In this document: piece by piece, positions 37,139-49,340 of the stretch
Numbering within the stretch: position 1 is the first letter of the stretch
Layout: each line of letters opens with the position of its first letter
From: Luteimonas cucumeris
GTDB taxonomy: Bacteria; Pseudomonadota; Gammaproteobacteria; Xanthomonadales; Xanthomonadaceae
DNA length: 64,000 nucleotides
Assembly: GCF_007830035.1 (NCBI RefSeq)
Contig: NZ_VLKN01000002.1
Coordinates: 248,001-312,000 of the forward strand
Direction of reading: 5' to 3'
The notes under the pieces: model-generated
The model's database searches: none
Told to the model about the DNA's origin: nothing
Seen by the model: the letters and a program-made list of their open reading frames with translations, nothing else
Position numbers and translations under genes: made by a program

Positions 37139-38092
37139 TCAGTTGGCAGGACGTCCTTTGCAGGCCGAACAGATCCGTTCGACCGTGTAGCCCTTCGCGC
37201 GCAGTTTCTCGACCACGCCGTCGTCTCCGAGCAGGTGCATCGCACCGACCACCACCAGGGTGTTGTCCTGGCCCGGTTGCGCCAGCCGTTGTTCGATCTT
37301 CGGCACCCACTGGTCGTTGCGTTTGACGTTGATCAACTGGTAGGACACCGGCGTCTTCTTCGCCATCTCGACGCGCATCTTCTGGTCGAGGCTCTTCACG
37401 TCGCCGCGTTTCCACCAGTCGTGCATCTCGACCAGCTCGCCCAGGGTTTCCTGTGGATTGGCCAGCAGTTCATCCAGTCCGGAAACCTGCTCGTTCATCG
37501 GCATCGAATCGAGCGCGTCGATCTGGTCGTCGATCGTCTCGAGGCCAGCGACCGCCTTCTGCGTTTCCGCCGCACGCGTCATCAGCATCGCGTCGAGCCC
37601 CTGATCCTGGCGGAAGCCGATTGCCTGGGTCATGCCCAGCACCAGCGACAACGTCACCGCCCAGGGCTCGACCGCGTCCATCTGCGCGACGCTGCCGCCG
37701 CTGACAGACAGCAACTTCTGCAGGCGATCGCGGGTGTTCTTGGGCAATACATCGCTCAGGGTGCGGCCATCGTCATAGCCGGCAGCGAGCTTGAATTTCT
37801 CCGCGGTGTCGGGCGTGCCCAGGGTCGAGGGCTCCACTTCGAACACGATCGTCTTCGAATCATCGAACGCCGCATCGATGTCTTTCGACAGCGGATAGTC
37901 GTCGGGCTTGAGCAGGTGGAAGGAACCGAGCAGGTAGACGGCATTGTCGGCATCGGAGACTTTCCACAGCAGCGGCACCTGCGTCGATGCCGTACCGACA
38001 GTCGGCGCCCTCACCGTGCTGTCGGCGTGGGCCAGGCCGCCGAAACAGACGGCAGCGATGCAGGACAGCAGCAACGACTTGGGCAGGCCCAT
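37139..38092 (-). CDS. TraB/GumN family protein
   Basis: A 317 aa exported protein: signal peptide (1-23, ending LAHA), then the TraB/GumN fold. Two conserved GxxH motifs are visible, AVYLLGSFHLLKPDDYPLS near the start and LVVVGAMHLLGDDGVVEKL near the end, followed by GYTVERIC. The family is proposed to be metalloprotease-like (Tiki-related); xanthan-cluster GumN is a member, though no gum genes are seen here. ATG 38092. Confidence 0.85.
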   Translation of the reverse strand: MGLPKSLLLSCIAAVCFGGLAHADSTVRAPTVGTASTQVPLLWKVSDADNAVYLLGSFHLLKPDDYPLSKDIDAAFDDSKTIVFEVEPSTLGTPDTAEKFKLAAGYDDGRTLSDVLPKNTRDRLQKLLSVSGGSVAQMDAVEPWAVTLSLVLGMTQAIGFRQDQGLDAMLMTRAAETQKAVAGLETIDDQIDALDSMPMNEQVSGLDELLANPQETLGELVEMHDWWKRGDVKSLDQKMRVEMAKKTPVSYQLINVKRNDQWVPKIEQRLAQPGQDNTLVVVGAMHLLGDDGVVEKLRAKGYTVERICSACKGRPAN

Positions 38093-38112
38093 GGAGTTCT
38101 CTTCGGGATGCG

Positions 38113-38132
38113 GCACTCGGCTCACCGAGTGC
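38113..38132. other. Hairpin between DUF1684 and TraB/GumN genes
   Basis: A perfect 8-bp stem, GCACTCGG-CTCA-CCGAGTGC, lies 21 bp before the TraB/GumN start and 88 bp after the DUF1684 stop. It has no T-tract, so it is not a standard terminator. It may affect mRNA stability or translation. Confidence 0.5.
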
Positions 38133-38219
38133 CTGGGACTTCTTCGCGCAACGTGAGAAGGCACGAGGACAGTGGCGAACCGGATTCGACCGGCCCGCGA
38201 CGGATTCGTTCCGGAACGA

Positions 38220-39194
38220 TCAATGCGCCGATTTCGCGTAGGCCTTTTCGCCGGACTCCACAGCCAGGTCCAGGCGGTTTTCAGGCGGTGGCAACGGACA
38301 GGTCGCGAACGGCGTGAACGCGCACGGCGGGTTGTAGCTCTGGTTGAAATCGAGCACGACGCGACCGGAAATGTCCGGCTTCTGCGCATCCAGGAAACGC
38401 CCCGCGCCGTAGCTGCCGTGGCCGTTGGTGCGGTCGGCGAACACCAGGAACAATTCGTCGCCGCCTTCGTCGAGCGCCTCCAGGCGATAGGTCCTGCCAT
38501 CGCGCTGGAATTCGACCGCGCCGGGATTGGGCACCTGGCTGAGCGTGCCGGTGATGTCGGCGATCTCGATCGTCTTGCCGGCCGGATGCGGCACGAATTT
38601 GCCGACGACCTTCCACGAGGCGTCTGCCGGCCAGTAGTCGAGGCCGGCGAAGGCGGTCCGCGTCGGGGCATCTGCGTGCTTGACGCGCAACGCGAACCTT
38701 CCGCCGCGCTCGATCACGGTAGCGATGCCCTTGCCTTCATCGAAGCCGAGCCGGCTCGGTCCCGCCTCGCCGCCTTCGGTATCGCTGACCAGGGTGACGG
38801 CATCCTTCAGCGGCTGCTCGTCGAGAGTCAGCACCGCGTTGCGGTCGGGCACCAGCCTGACCTTGCCGTTCTTGCGCAGGTCGAGCATGCCGACGTGCGC
38901 CGGCCCCATCGCCAGGCGCATGCCGTTGTCGGCGGCGGTGCCGACGTAGTGCGGGCCCGGTTCGATCCAGTGCAGGCCGATCAGGCTGGTCCAGCCATCG
39001 GGCTTGAGCAGGTTGTCGCGGCGCTGGTCGCGCCAGGCCTGCTGCGCCTGCGCGAACTGCGGATCGGCAGGCGCGGCCTTGGACGACGCGACCGTCGGTG
39101 CATCAGCGGCCGAGCGCGGCGCCTCGCGCTGGCAGGCAGTCATGGACAGCGCGGCCAGAGACAATGCGATGCAGCAGATGGAGCTTCGATTCAT
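38220..39194 (-). CDS. DUF1684 family lipoprotein
   Basis: A 324 aa protein with a lipoprotein signal (lipobox LSMTAC). Family marks: DGWTSLIGLHWIEPGPH, FAGLDYWPADASWKVVGKF, GSYGAGRFL and the carboxyl-terminal DFNQSYNPPCAFTPFATCPL then PPENRL. Function unknown in the literature I know. ATG 39194, only 2 nt after the mutL stop, so it is likely transcribed with mutL. Confidence 0.88.
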   Translation of the reverse strand: MNRSSICCIALSLAALSMTACQREAPRSAADAPTVASSKAAPADPQFAQAQQAWRDQRRDNLLKPDGWTSLIGLHWIEPGPHYVGTAADNGMRLAMGPAHVGMLDLRKNGKVRLVPDRNAVLTLDEQPLKDAVTLVSDTEGGEAGPSRLGFDEGKGIATVIERGGRFALRVKHADAPTRTAFAGLDYWPADASWKVVGKFVPHPAGKTIEIADITGTLSQVPNPGAVEFQRDGRTYRLEALDEGGDELFLVFADRTNGHGSYGAGRFLDAQKPDISGRVVLDFNQSYNPPCAFTPFATCPLPPPENRLDLAVESGEKAYAKSAH

Positions 39195-39196
39195 TC

Positions 39197-41011
<1,815 letters not shown>

Positions 41012-41127
41012 CCGGGAATGATAGCGGGTGAAGACAGAGGCATGCCGCCCTGCGCCGGGGAATCGCAGAAGGTTCGATCCGTCTTTGTCGACGTGATCCG
41101 CGTCAGGAAAATCGTTTCGACAACCCG

Positions 41128-42717
41128 CTAGGGACTACCGCCACCCACGGCCACAGCGGACGACGACGAAGATGACGCGGCGGCGGCACGCGCAGCATAC
41201 AGCGTGCCGGGCGGCGGCTGGCGGGTGAAATAGGTGTTGACGCCACTGAGCACGGCGGCAGCCAGCTGGCGCTGGTATTTCGGATCGCTCAGCCGTCGTT
41301 CTTCCTCGGGATTGGAAATGAAAGCGGTCTCGACCAGCATCGCCGGCATGTCCGATGTGCGCAGCACGGCGAAGTTGGCGCGTTCGACCCGGCGCGTATG
41401 GCCGACGCGTCCCATGCTGTCGAGCACGTGGCTGGCTGCGTCTTCCGAGGCTTTCATGTGCCCGCTCTGGGTCAGGTCCAGCAGCACCGACGCCAGCATG
41501 TTGCTGGTCTTCTGCAGGCTGACGCCGCCGATCAGGTCGGCCGCGTTTTCCTTGTCCGCCAGCCAGCGCGCACGCTGCGACGACGCGCCCTTCAGCGACA
41601 GCACGTAGACCGACGAGCCGTTGGCGCTGCGGTTTTCCGCTGCGTCGGCGTGGATCGACAGGAAGATGTCGGCCTTGGCCGCGCGTGCCAGCTGCGCGCG
41701 CCGGTTCAAGGGGATGAAGACGTCGCTGTTGCGGGTCATGTACGCCTTCAGGCCGGGCGTGGCATTGACCTGGCGCGCCAGTTCGCGGGCGATCGCCAGG
41801 GTCACGTCCTTCTCGCGCTTGCCCTTCAGACCGATCGCACCCGGATCCTGGCCGCCGTGGCCCGGATCGATGGCCACGATCAGCGGCCGCATGCCGCGTC
41901 CGCGCATCACCTGCTGCAGGGTCTTGACCGGGGCCTGCGTGTTGGCAGAGGTCGGCTCGCTTGGCGCGGCGACCGGGGACCGCGTGTCGGCTGCCGGTGC
42001 GGTCGCGCCCGCAGCCAGCAACGCATCGATGGCCGAAGTCGATGGCGAGGATGGAGATGATGGCGATCCCGCCGCAGGCGCCGCGGCCGCGGTGGCTGGC
42101 GGCGAAGGCGTCGTAGCGCCTGGCAGCGTGGCGATCAGCCGCTCGGTGGCGTTGTCCGCCGCCGGTTTTGCCGCCGTCACGTCCGGCAAGGCCGCGATCA
42201 GGCGCGCGGTCGCGGCCGCGGAGCTCGCCGCGGGATCGGTCGCGGGTTGTTCGGACGACGTTTCGTCCGGCGAAGATTCGACCGAAGCGGCGACCGGCAA
42301 CCTGTCGACGCCACCATCGCCCGGCCATTCCAGCACCAGACTCACGCCCTTGTCGGACGGCTCCAGTCGCGGTTTCAGCGCGACTACCGCGGTTTCCAGG
42401 TCGAACACGATGCGGGTGATGCCGGGCTGTGGATGCCCGGTGCGTACCGCCTTGACGATGCCCGCGGCCGCCGGCGCCGTGATCCCGCGGCCCAGGTCCG
42501 TGCCGGGCAGGTCCAGCACCAGCCGGTCCGGGCCGGACAGCGAGGTCACCTTGTACTCGGCCTTGGCGTCGAGCTGGACTTCGGCACGGGTGCCAGTGGC
42601 GCCGGTGGTCAGCTGCAAGCCCTTGATTTCGCCGGCCTGTGCAAGATTCCAGCACAAGGCTGCCAGCAGGGCCGCGCCGAGCAGGACTTGTTGCAAGGTG
42701 ATTCCCCGGACTCGCAT
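41128..42717 (-). CDS. amiC: N-acetylmuramoyl-L-alanine amidase with AMIN domain
   Basis: A 529 aa periplasmic amidase for daughter-cell separation. Signal peptide (1-28, ending NLAQA), AMIN localisation domain (about 30-135), a low-complexity Ala/Pro/Thr linker (about 140-285), and the Amidase_3 zinc domain ([56 protein letters not shown]). No LysM follows, unlike Pseudomonas AmiB. It lies downstream of tsaE, a common order; the amiB symbol would also be defensible. Confidence 0.9.
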   Translation of the reverse strand: MRVRGITLQQVLLGAALLAALCWNLAQAGEIKGLQLTTGATGTRAEVQLDAKAEYKVTSLSGPDRLVLDLPGTDLGRGITAPAAAGIVKAVRTGHPQPGITRIVFDLETAVVALKPRLEPSDKGVSLVLEWPGDGGVDRLPVAASVESSPDETSSEQPATDPAASSAAATARLIAALPDVTAAKPAADNATERLIATLPGATTPSPPATAAAAPAAGSPSSPSSPSTSAIDALLAAGATAPAADTRSPVAAPSEPTSANTQAPVKTLQQVMRGRGMRPLIVAIDPGHGGQDPGAIGLKGKREKDVTLAIARELARQVNATPGLKAYMTRNSDVFIPLNRRAQLARAAKADIFLSIHADAAENRSANGSSVYVLSLKGASSQRARWLADKENAADLIGGVSLQKTSNMLASVLLDLTQSGHMKASEDAASHVLDSMGRVGHTRRVERANFAVLRTSDMPAMLVETAFISNPEEERRLSDPKYQRQLAAAVLSGVNTYFTRQPPPGTLYAARAAAASSSSSSAVAVGGGSP

Positions 42718-42795
42718 GGCCCGGATTCAAGCACCAAGCCCCACTAAATGCAAGCACTTTTCCCTTATGAATCCGGCACCTGGGTTAACTTCCTG

Positions 42796-43296
42796 TCAGC
42801 TTGCGGCAACTATCGCCTGCAACTCGGGGCTGGACTGCAGCGCTTCCAGCCAGCCGCGACCGGTTTCCGACATCGCGATCAATTCCACACCGCGCCCCGG
42901 GCCTGCGATGGCCAGTTCGATCCGGAGATCGGCCGCAGGCAGGCCAGAACCGCCCCGCTCCGGCCATTCGACCAGCCACAGCGCCGCCTCGGCGCCATCC
43001 AGGCCGAGGAATTCCAGCTCGCCGGCATCGGCGATCCGGTACAGGTCCAGATGCAGGGCTTCGCCGTCGTCCGCCAGCGGATAGCGTTCGACCAGGGTGT
43101 AAGTCGGGCTGCGAATCGCGCCGCTGACGCCCAGCGCGCGCAACATCGCCCGCGCCAGCGTCGACTTGCCCGCTCCGAGGTCGCCGTGCAGGTGCACGAC
43201 CGCGGTGACCGGGCGCGTTGTCGCCAGCGCGCGACCCAGCGTTTCGGTGGCTTCGCTGTCGACGAGGAAGAATTTCATGCGCGGTTCTGAACTCAT
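42796..43296 (-). CDS. tsaE: tRNA threonylcarbamoyladenosine biosynthesis ATPase TsaE
   Basis: A 166 aa P-loop protein that drives the TsaBCDE t6A pathway. Walker A in VVHLHGDLGAGKSTLARAML, then GAIRSPTYTLVERYPL, LHLDLYRI and WLVEWPERGG. The ATG at 43296 overlaps the nnr stop by 4 nt; a second ATG at 43278 (MKFF) is possible. The adenine-coupled order nnr-tsaE-amiC is common in gammaproteobacteria. Confidence 0.95.
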   Translation of the reverse strand: MSSEPRMKFFLVDSEATETLGRALATTRPVTAVVHLHGDLGAGKSTLARAMLRALGVSGAIRSPTYTLVERYPLADDGEALHLDLYRIADAGELEFLGLDGAEAALWLVEWPERGGSGLPAADLRIELAIAGPGRGVELIAMSETGRGWLEALQSSPELQAIVAAS

Positions 43297-44774
43297 GGGT
43301 TGGCCAGTTTGCGCAAGGCCGGGAACAGATCGGAAGCCAGCAGGCCGCGTTCGCCATCGCGTGCCGCGACGTCGCCTGCGCAGGCATGCAGCAACGCGCC
43401 GCAGGCGGCGGCGTCCGACGACGACAATCCCTGCGCGAGCAGAGCCGCGACCACGCCTGTCAACACATCGCCCATGCCGCCGGACGCCATGCCGGGATTG
43501 CCGGCAGCGATCACCGCCGCGGTTTCGCCGGGCGCGGCCACGATACTGCCGGCGCCCTTCAGCACCACGGCACACGTGAATCTTTCGGCGAGGTCATCGG
43601 CCGCCACGAAACGGTTGTTCTGCACTTGCGCAATGCCGATACCAAGCAGGCGTGCCGCTTCGCCGGGATGTGGCGTGAGCACGGCCTGCGGCACTGCGCG
43701 CGGCGCAGTCGCCAGCAGGTTTAGCGCATCGGCATCGATCACGCAGGGTTTGCCGCTGGCGAGGACCGCATCGAACAGACCGCGTCCCCACGTCGCCGTG
43801 CCCAGCCCCGGGCCGAGCGCAACGACATCGGCCCGTTCGAGCAGGGCCTGGATCTGTTCCGCATCGGCAATCGCAAGCGTCATCGCTTCCGGTCGACGTA
43901 CCAGCAGGTTGCCCGCGTGCGCGGCGTGCGTCGCCACGCTGACCAGGCCGGCGCCGCAGCGCAATGCCGCCTCCGCGCACAGCGCAATCGCGCCGCCCAT
44001 GCCAGCATCGCCGCCGACGCACAGGACGTGGCCGTTGCGGCCCTTGTGGCTGTTGCGCGGACGCGATCGCAACCAACGCGACAGATCGCCACGCCGCAGT
44101 AATCTCGCTCGCGCAGCTTCCTCCACGCCAGCATCAACACCGAGGCCGGCGACATCGGCAACGCCGGCATGATCCAGCGCATCGCCGGTATACAGGCCGG
44201 CGTGCGCGGCGATGAACTGCAGGGTGCGCGTGGCCCGGATCGCGACGCCTGCGGCGGCGCCGCGATCGGCATCGATGCCGCTGGGCACGTCCAGCGCCAG
44301 CACCGGTGCACCAGTACGGTCGATCGCGGCGATCAAGGCCGCCGTATCGGCATCCGGCACGCGCGACAGGCCGATGCCGAACAATGCATCGACGACGAGT
44401 TCCGGCGCCGGGAAACTGCCTTCGAACACATCTACCCGTCCGCCGGCGGCCGTGAACTCGGCCGCGGCACGGCGGCATGATGCGCTGCTCGGCGAGTGCC
44501 CGGACGCGTGGACGACCACGACATCGCGCCCCGCCTCCAGCGCGTGGCGGGCGAGCACGTAGCCGTCACCACCGTTGTTGCCCGGCCCGCAGGCCACGAC
44601 GATCCTCTGCGCCTGGGGCCAGTGCTGCAGCGCGTAACGCCACGCCTCCTCTCCGGCACGCCGCATCAGCGCGAAATCATCGCCACCCAACTCGGCGATG
44701 GCGCGCGCTTCGATGCGGCGCACCGCATCGACGGCGTGCAGCGCGAGGCCCGGCTCCAGGACGCGGTGATTCAT
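43293..44774 (-). CDS. nnr: Bifunctional NAD(P)HX epimerase/dehydratase
   Basis: A 493 aa fusion that repairs hydrated NAD(P)H. Amino-terminal YjeF_N epimerase (VVACGPGNNGGDGYVLARH, VVDALFGIGLSR, DVPSGIDAD). Carboxyl-terminal ADP-dependent dehydratase of ribokinase fold (CVGGDAGMGGAIALCAEAAL, VALGPGLGTATWGRGL, LTPHPGEAARLLG, GNPGMASGGMGDVLTGVVA). Divergent from queG with only 22 bp between start codons. Confidence 0.96.
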   Translation of the reverse strand: MNHRVLEPGLALHAVDAVRRIEARAIAELGGDDFALMRRAGEEAWRYALQHWPQAQRIVVACGPGNNGGDGYVLARHALEAGRDVVVVHASGHSPSSASCRRAAAEFTAAGGRVDVFEGSFPAPELVVDALFGIGLSRVPDADTAALIAAIDRTGAPVLALDVPSGIDADRGAAAGVAIRATRTLQFIAAHAGLYTGDALDHAGVADVAGLGVDAGVEEAARARLLRRGDLSRWLRSRPRNSHKGRNGHVLCVGGDAGMGGAIALCAEAALRCGAGLVSVATHAAHAGNLLVRRPEAMTLAIADAEQIQALLERADVVALGPGLGTATWGRGLFDAVLASGKPCVIDADALNLLATAPRAVPQAVLTPHPGEAARLLGIGIAQVQNNRFVAADDLAERFTCAVVLKGAGSIVAAPGETAAVIAAGNPGMASGGMGDVLTGVVAALLAQGLSSSDAAACGALLHACAGDVAARDGERGLLASDLFPALRKLANP

Positions 44775-44784
44775 GGCGTGATTC

Positions 44785-44799
44785 TATACTTGGCGCGTG
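44785..44799 (+). promoter_or_regulatory. -10 element placing queG as a leaderless message
   Basis: TATACT (44785-44790) ends 6 nt before the GTG start at 44797. A transcript starting about 7 nt after the -10 would begin at the start codon. No Shine-Dalgarno is present in the 6-nt gap. No clear -35. Inference. Confidence 0.4.
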
Positions 44800-45867
44800 G
44801 AATCCCCGATCGCCCGCCCCGACCATCGCCAGCTCGCGCTGCGCATCAAGCAGCTGTCGCGCGAGCTCGGCTTCCAGCGCTGCGGCATCAGCGACATCGA
44901 CCTCGGCGCGGACGAGGCCTACCTGCGCGAGTGGCTCGCGCAGGGCCTGTACGGATCGATGGAATGGATGGCGCGCCATGGCGACAAGCGCTCGCGCCCG
45001 CAGGAACTGATCCCGGGCACCGTGCGCGTGATATCGGTGGGCCTGGACTATGGTCGCGACGACGACGATGCGGCCTGGCAGAACCTCGCCAACGGCGAGC
45101 GCGCCTACGTGGCGCGCTACGCGCTGGGCCGCGACTACCACAAGCTGATGCGGCAGCGCCTGCAGCAACTGGCGGATCGCATCGCCGCGGAGACCGGACC
45201 TTTCGGCCATCGCGTGTTTGTCGATTCCGCGCCGGTGCTCGAACGCGCGCTGGCGCGCAATGCCGGGCTTGGCTGGATCGGCAAGCACACCTGCCTGATC
45301 GACAAGGAAGGCGGATCGTGGTTCTTCCTCGGCGAGATCTACATCGACCTGCCATTGCCGACCGATGCAGCCGCCACCGCACATTGCGGCACCTGCATGC
45401 GCTGCATCGACATCTGCCCGACGCAGGCGATCGTCGCCCCGCACCGGCTGGACGCGCGACGCTGCATTTCCTATCTCACCATCGAACACGAAGGCGCGAT
45501 CCCGGAAGACCTGCGTCCGCTGATCGGCAACCGCATTTTCGGCTGCGACGACTGTCAACTCGTCTGTCCCTGGAACAAGTTCGCAAAACGTTCCGACGAA
45601 CCGGATTTCCGCGCCCGCAACGATCTGGACCGCGCGACGCTGGCGCAGCTGTTCGCATGGGACGAAGACGAATTCCTGCGCCGCACCGAGGGCTCCGCGA
45701 TCCGTCGCAGCGGCCACGAGCGCTGGCTGCGCAACATTGCCGTGGCGCTGGGCAATGCACCGACTGCGCCGGAGGTGGTGGCCGCACTGAAGTCGCGCGA
45801 GCACGACGGCAATGCGGTGGTGCGCGAGCATGTCGCCTGGGCGCTATCGCAACACGCCGCTTCGTAG
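44797..45867 (+). CDS. queG: Epoxyqueuosine reductase
   Basis: A 356 aa cobalamin- and Fe-S-dependent enzyme for the last step of tRNA queuosine synthesis. Seen: ARYALGRDYHKLMRQRL, VFVDSAPVLERALARNAGLG, WIGKHTCLIDKEGGSWFFLG. First cluster in HCGTCMRCIDICPTQAI, second around GCDDCQLVCPWNKF, and a HEAT-like tail. The GTG start at 44797 gives the usual amino end; no ATG fits. Confidence 0.96.
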   Translation: MESPIARPDHRQLALRIKQLSRELGFQRCGISDIDLGADEAYLREWLAQGLYGSMEWMARHGDKRSRPQELIPGTVRVISVGLDYGRDDDDAAWQNLANGERAYVARYALGRDYHKLMRQRLQQLADRIAAETGPFGHRVFVDSAPVLERALARNAGLGWIGKHTCLIDKEGGSWFFLGEIYIDLPLPTDAAATAHCGTCMRCIDICPTQAIVAPHRLDARRCISYLTIEHEGAIPEDLRPLIGNRIFGCDDCQLVCPWNKFAKRSDEPDFRARNDLDRATLAQLFAWDEDEFLRRTEGSAIRRSGHERWLRNIAVALGNAPTAPEVVAALKSREHDGNAVVREHVAWALSQHAAS

Positions 45868-46294
45868 CGCGAAATTGCTTCCGCCTGTTTTCGTGGCGCT
45901 TGGCCGCGCTATGGCCTAAGTGACATGGAGGACAGCGTGCGTGCAAGACGCCTGTCTGATATTTGCCCAGTAGACGCCGAATGCCCTTGCCTGAGTGGCC
46001 TGGCAAACATGGACGACCAGACTTCGAAAGCGATGAAAAGAAGGTCAACAACGACGAAAGCCTGCCAGCTTTCGTATGTCACAACGACCATGCGCCCGAC
46101 AGTCGCTTCAGGCCCTTTCTTTGGTTACTTTCTTTGGGCCAGCAAGAAAGTACCCCGCCGAAGGCGGAAGCCTTTGCCTTTAAAGCAAGAATCAGCGCAG
46201 CGAGCTCCGCTCTTCGAAAGCGAAGCAAAGGCACTGGATCCCGCCTTCGCGAGGATGACGGCTTAGAAGCAACGGAAGCCGAGCAAGCTCCGCC
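45868..46294. other. Gene-free region between queG and pgi
   Basis: The convergent gap of 427 bp has no credible gene. The left part (45868-46122) shows nothing I can assign. The right part is the second composite interspersed repeat (46123-46262). No strong terminator was noticed for either gene. Confidence 0.65.
46123..46262. repeat. Composite interspersed repeat, copy 2
   Basis: Part one (46123-46154) is GGTTACTTTCTT...AAGAAAGTACC, the same inverted repeat as at 34125. Part two (46226-46262) is CAAAGGCACTGGATCCCGCC then TTCGCGAGGATGACGGC, the compact form of the GTCATCCCC-type palindrome. Order and spacing mirror copy 1. Confidence 0.75.
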
Positions 46295-47809
46295 CTACAA
46301 ACCCTGGCTACGGATCTCGGCAAGCAGTCGGTGCGTGACCGGGTCGTCGGCTTCGGCCTCGCCGTTGAGCGCCGGCAGCAGGCGATTGGCGACCTGCTTG
46401 CCGAGTTCGACGCCGAACTGGTCGAACGCGTTGATGCCCCACAGCACCGACTGCAGGTACACGCTGTGTTCGTACAGCGCGATCAGCATGCCCAGCGATT
46501 GCGGCGTCAGCGCATCGAGCAGGATCATCGTGCTCGGCCGGTTGCCGGCGTAGGCGCGATGGGCATCGTCGCTGGCCAGGCCATTGGCGAGCGCCTCGGT
46601 CTGCGCCAGCAGGTTGGCGAGCAGCGCCTTGCGATTGCCGGCATGTGGATCGTCGCCGCGCACCACGCCGATGAAGTCGGCCGGCACGATCTGCGTGCCC
46701 TGGTGCAAGGCCTGGAAGAAGCTGTGCTGCGTGTCAGTGCCCGCCCCGCCCCACCACACCGGAACGGTCTGCTCGCGCAGTTCGGCGCCGTCGAGGCGTG
46801 CGCTCTTGCCGAGGCTTTCCATCACCAGCTGCTGCAGATAGCTGGGCAGCAGTTTCAGGCGCTCGTCGTACGGGAGCACGGCCTGCGTCGTCGCACCGAG
46901 TGCGTTGCGGTTCCAGACCGCGGTCAACGCATGCCACACCGGCAGGTTCCGCGCCGATGTAGCGGTCAGGGCGTGCCGGTCCATCTCAGCGGCACCGGCC
47001 AGCAGCGCCTCGAAGGCGTCCATGCCGATCGCCAGTGCGATCGGGAAGCCAACCGCCGACCATAGCGAATAACGGCCACCGACCCAGTCCCACATCGGCA
47101 GGATGCGTTCCGGCGCGATGCCGAACGCGTCGGCACGCGGCACGTTGGCGCTGACCGCGTAGACGCGCTCGTCGTTGTCGAGCCAGTCGCGGACGATGGC
47201 TCCGTTGAGCAGCGTCTCCTGGGTGCCGAACGTCTTCGAGATCAGGATCGCTGCGGTGTGTTTCGGATCCAGGCCGGCGAGCACGCGCTGCACCGCGCTG
47301 CCGTCGACGTTGGAAAGGAAATGGACACGGAAACGCCGCGGCAGCGGCGTCGACAACGCATCAACCACCAGCCGCGGTCCGAGGTCCGATCCACCGATGC
47401 CGACGCTGACGATGTCGGTGACATCGGAAGCTTCCAGCGTCTCGACCAGCCCGCGCATCCGTGTGCGCGCCTGCAACGCCTGAGCGTGCGCGTCGCCCGC
47501 CACGGCGTTGCCGGAAGGGTCGCCGCGCAACGCCGTGTGCAGGGCAGCCCGGCCCTCGGTGGCGTTGACCGGCATGCCGGCGAACAATTTCCTCAGCGCG
47601 CCTTCCAGGTCGGCGGCATCGGCGAAAGCGAACAGGCATTCCAGCGCCTCGCGGTCGTAACGTTGGCGCGCGAAGTTCGCGTACAGCGGACCGACTCGCA
47701 GCGCCAGGTCGCGCGGACGGGCAGGGTCCTCGGCTGCCATTCGCGACAGCGGCGTGTCTTCCAGCCGTGCCGCATGCGCGCGCAGGCGATCGAAGTGGCC
47801 GCCGGCCAC
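46295..47809 (-). CDS. pgi: Glucose-6-phosphate isomerase
   Basis: A 504 aa enzyme interconverting glucose-6-P and fructose-6-P. Signatures: [62 protein letters not shown] and the catalytic Glu/His region [19 protein letters not shown]. Somewhat shorter than E. coli Pgi (549 aa), as is usual in Xanthomonads. It lies 3 nt after panD on the same strand, so it shares the pantothenate transcript. Confidence 0.96.
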   Translation of the reverse strand: MAGGHFDRLRAHAARLEDTPLSRMAAEDPARPRDLALRVGPLYANFARQRYDREALECLFAFADAADLEGALRKLFAGMPVNATEGRAALHTALRGDPSGNAVAGDAHAQALQARTRMRGLVETLEASDVTDIVSVGIGGSDLGPRLVVDALSTPLPRRFRVHFLSNVDGSAVQRVLAGLDPKHTAAILISKTFGTQETLLNGAIVRDWLDNDERVYAVSANVPRADAFGIAPERILPMWDWVGGRYSLWSAVGFPIALAIGMDAFEALLAGAAEMDRHALTATSARNLPVWHALTAVWNRNALGATTQAVLPYDERLKLLPSYLQQLVMESLGKSARLDGAELREQTVPVWWGGAGTDTQHSFFQALHQGTQIVPADFIGVVRGDDPHAGNRKALLANLLAQTEALANGLASDDAHRAYAGNRPSTMILLDALTPQSLGMLIALYEHSVYLQSVLWGINAFDQFGVELGKQVANRLLPALNGEAEADDPVTHRLLAEIRSQGL

Positions 47810-47812
47810 GCG

Positions 47813-48193
47813 TCAGGCCGCCTGCGCGGGTATGGAAGTGTTGGTGTGGGTCAACCGGTTGTCGCGGTCGACGTAGACCAGGGTCGGCTTGAACGCGGCC
47901 GCTTCGGCTTCGCTGCAGGCCCCGTACGCACAGATGATCACCAGGTCGCCCGGCTGCGCCTTGTGCGCGGCGGCGCCGTTGACCGAGATCATGCCGCTGC
48001 CCTCCTCGCCGCGGATCGCGTAGGTCGCGAAACGCTCGCCGTTGTTGATGTTGTAGATCTCGATCCGCTCGTATTCACGGATGCCCGAAATATCGAGCAG
48101 GCGGCCATCGATCGCGCACGAGCCTTCGTAATGCAGTTCGGCGTGGGTGATGGTGGCGCGGTGGATCTTGGCTTTAAGCAGGGTCAGTTGCAT
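47813..48193 (-). CDS. panD: Aspartate 1-decarboxylase proenzyme
   Basis: A 126 aa pyruvoyl enzyme making beta-alanine for pantothenate. Self-cleavage occurs at Gly24-Ser25 in [11 protein letters not shown]. Other marks: [32 protein letters not shown] and [22 protein letters not shown] 48193. Third of the panB-panC-panD series on the minus strand. Confidence 0.97.
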   Translation of the reverse strand: MQLTLLKAKIHRATITHAELHYEGSCAIDGRLLDISGIREYERIEIYNINNGERFATYAIRGEEGSGMISVNGAAAHKAQPGDLVIICAYGACSEAEAAAFKPTLVYVDRDNRLTHTNTSIPAQAA

Positions 48194-48363
48194 GGCGAGG
48201 CTCGGCCGGATTCGGAGGGCGACAGCCCGATTGGCGGAGTATAGGGTCGATTTTCCGCACTGCAACAAAACGTTGCCGCGGATTCAGGGCACGGATGCCG
48301 CGATCCGCCGTCGCCCGTGTTCACATGTTTGTTTCGCCGCCGGGCGCCGCCAACGAGGATATT

Positions 48364-49215
48364 TCAGACCCTGTCGAACTCGAGATTGTCGATCAGCCGG
48401 GTCCGTCCCAGCCGCGCCGCGACCAGGGCGACGAAAGGTCCGGTGTCACCTGCATCCGGCTCTGCCAGCTCTGCCGTGCGCACGACGGCGTAATCCACGG
48501 CGAAACCGGCGTCCTGCAGCTGTACCGCGGCATTGCGTTCGACCTCCGCACGCGGCCGGCCGGATTGGATCCCGTCCCGCATCGCCAGCAACGTGCGATG
48601 GATCGACGCGGCGGCGGGTCGCTCCACGGCCGACAGATACTGGTTGCGGGAGCTCATCGCCAGACCGTCCGACTCGCGCCTGGTCGGTGCCGCGACCAGC
48701 TCGATCGGGAACGCCAGATCGCGTACCAGGTAACGGATCACCGCGAATTGCTGATAGTCCTTGCGACCGAACACGGCCACGTCGGGCTGCACCTGGTTGA
48801 ACAGTCGCGCCACGACCGTGGCGACGCCATCGAAATGGCCGGGGCGATGCGCGCCTTCGAGCATGTCGGTCACGCCCGGCACGCGGATGCCGACGGCGTG
48901 TTCCGCGCCATGGGGATACATGGTATCGACCGACGGCAGCCACATCACGTCGCAGCCGCTGGCTTCCAGTCCAGCCGCATCGGCATCCGGCGTGCGCGGG
49001 TAGCGCGCGAAATCCTCGTTGGGGCCGAACTGCGTCGGATTGACGAACACGCTGGCAACGACACGATCGGCATGTTGGCGCGCCAGTGCGACCAGCGAGT
49101 GATGGCCGGCATGCAGGTTGCCCATGGTGGGCACCAGCGCGATCCGCTGGCCGGCATGTTTCCACTCGCCGATGCGCGCTCGCAGCGCATCCAGTTCATT
49201 GATGATTTCGATCAT
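48364..49215 (-). CDS. panC: Pantothenate synthetase
   Basis: A 283 aa ATP-dependent ligase joining pantoate and beta-alanine. Signatures: ALVPTMGNLHAGHHSLV (HIGH-like), SVFVNPTQFGPNEDFARYPR, HRPGHFDGVATVVARLFNQV, FGRKDYQQFAVIR and GLAMSSRNQYLS (KMSKS-like). ATG 49215. The long open frame running on to 50238 is a shadow of panB. Confidence 0.97.
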   Translation of the reverse strand: MIEIINELDALRARIGEWKHAGQRIALVPTMGNLHAGHHSLVALARQHADRVVASVFVNPTQFGPNEDFARYPRTPDADAAGLEASGCDVMWLPSVDTMYPHGAEHAVGIRVPGVTDMLEGAHRPGHFDGVATVVARLFNQVQPDVAVFGRKDYQQFAVIRYLVRDLAFPIELVAAPTRRESDGLAMSSRNQYLSAVERPAAASIHRTLLAMRDGIQSGRPRAEVERNAAVQLQDAGFAVDYAVVRTAELAEPDAGDTGPFVALVAARLGRTRLIDNLEFDRV

Positions 49216-49340
49216 GGGTGCCTGTGGAAGATGCCATTGAGCAGGATCAACTCCGCAAACGCGGATCCGGGAACAAATGGCGCCGTATCGCTTCCTCCGG
49301 ATTCTATCCGCGCACAATGCCCACGTTTCCCGGGATGCCG

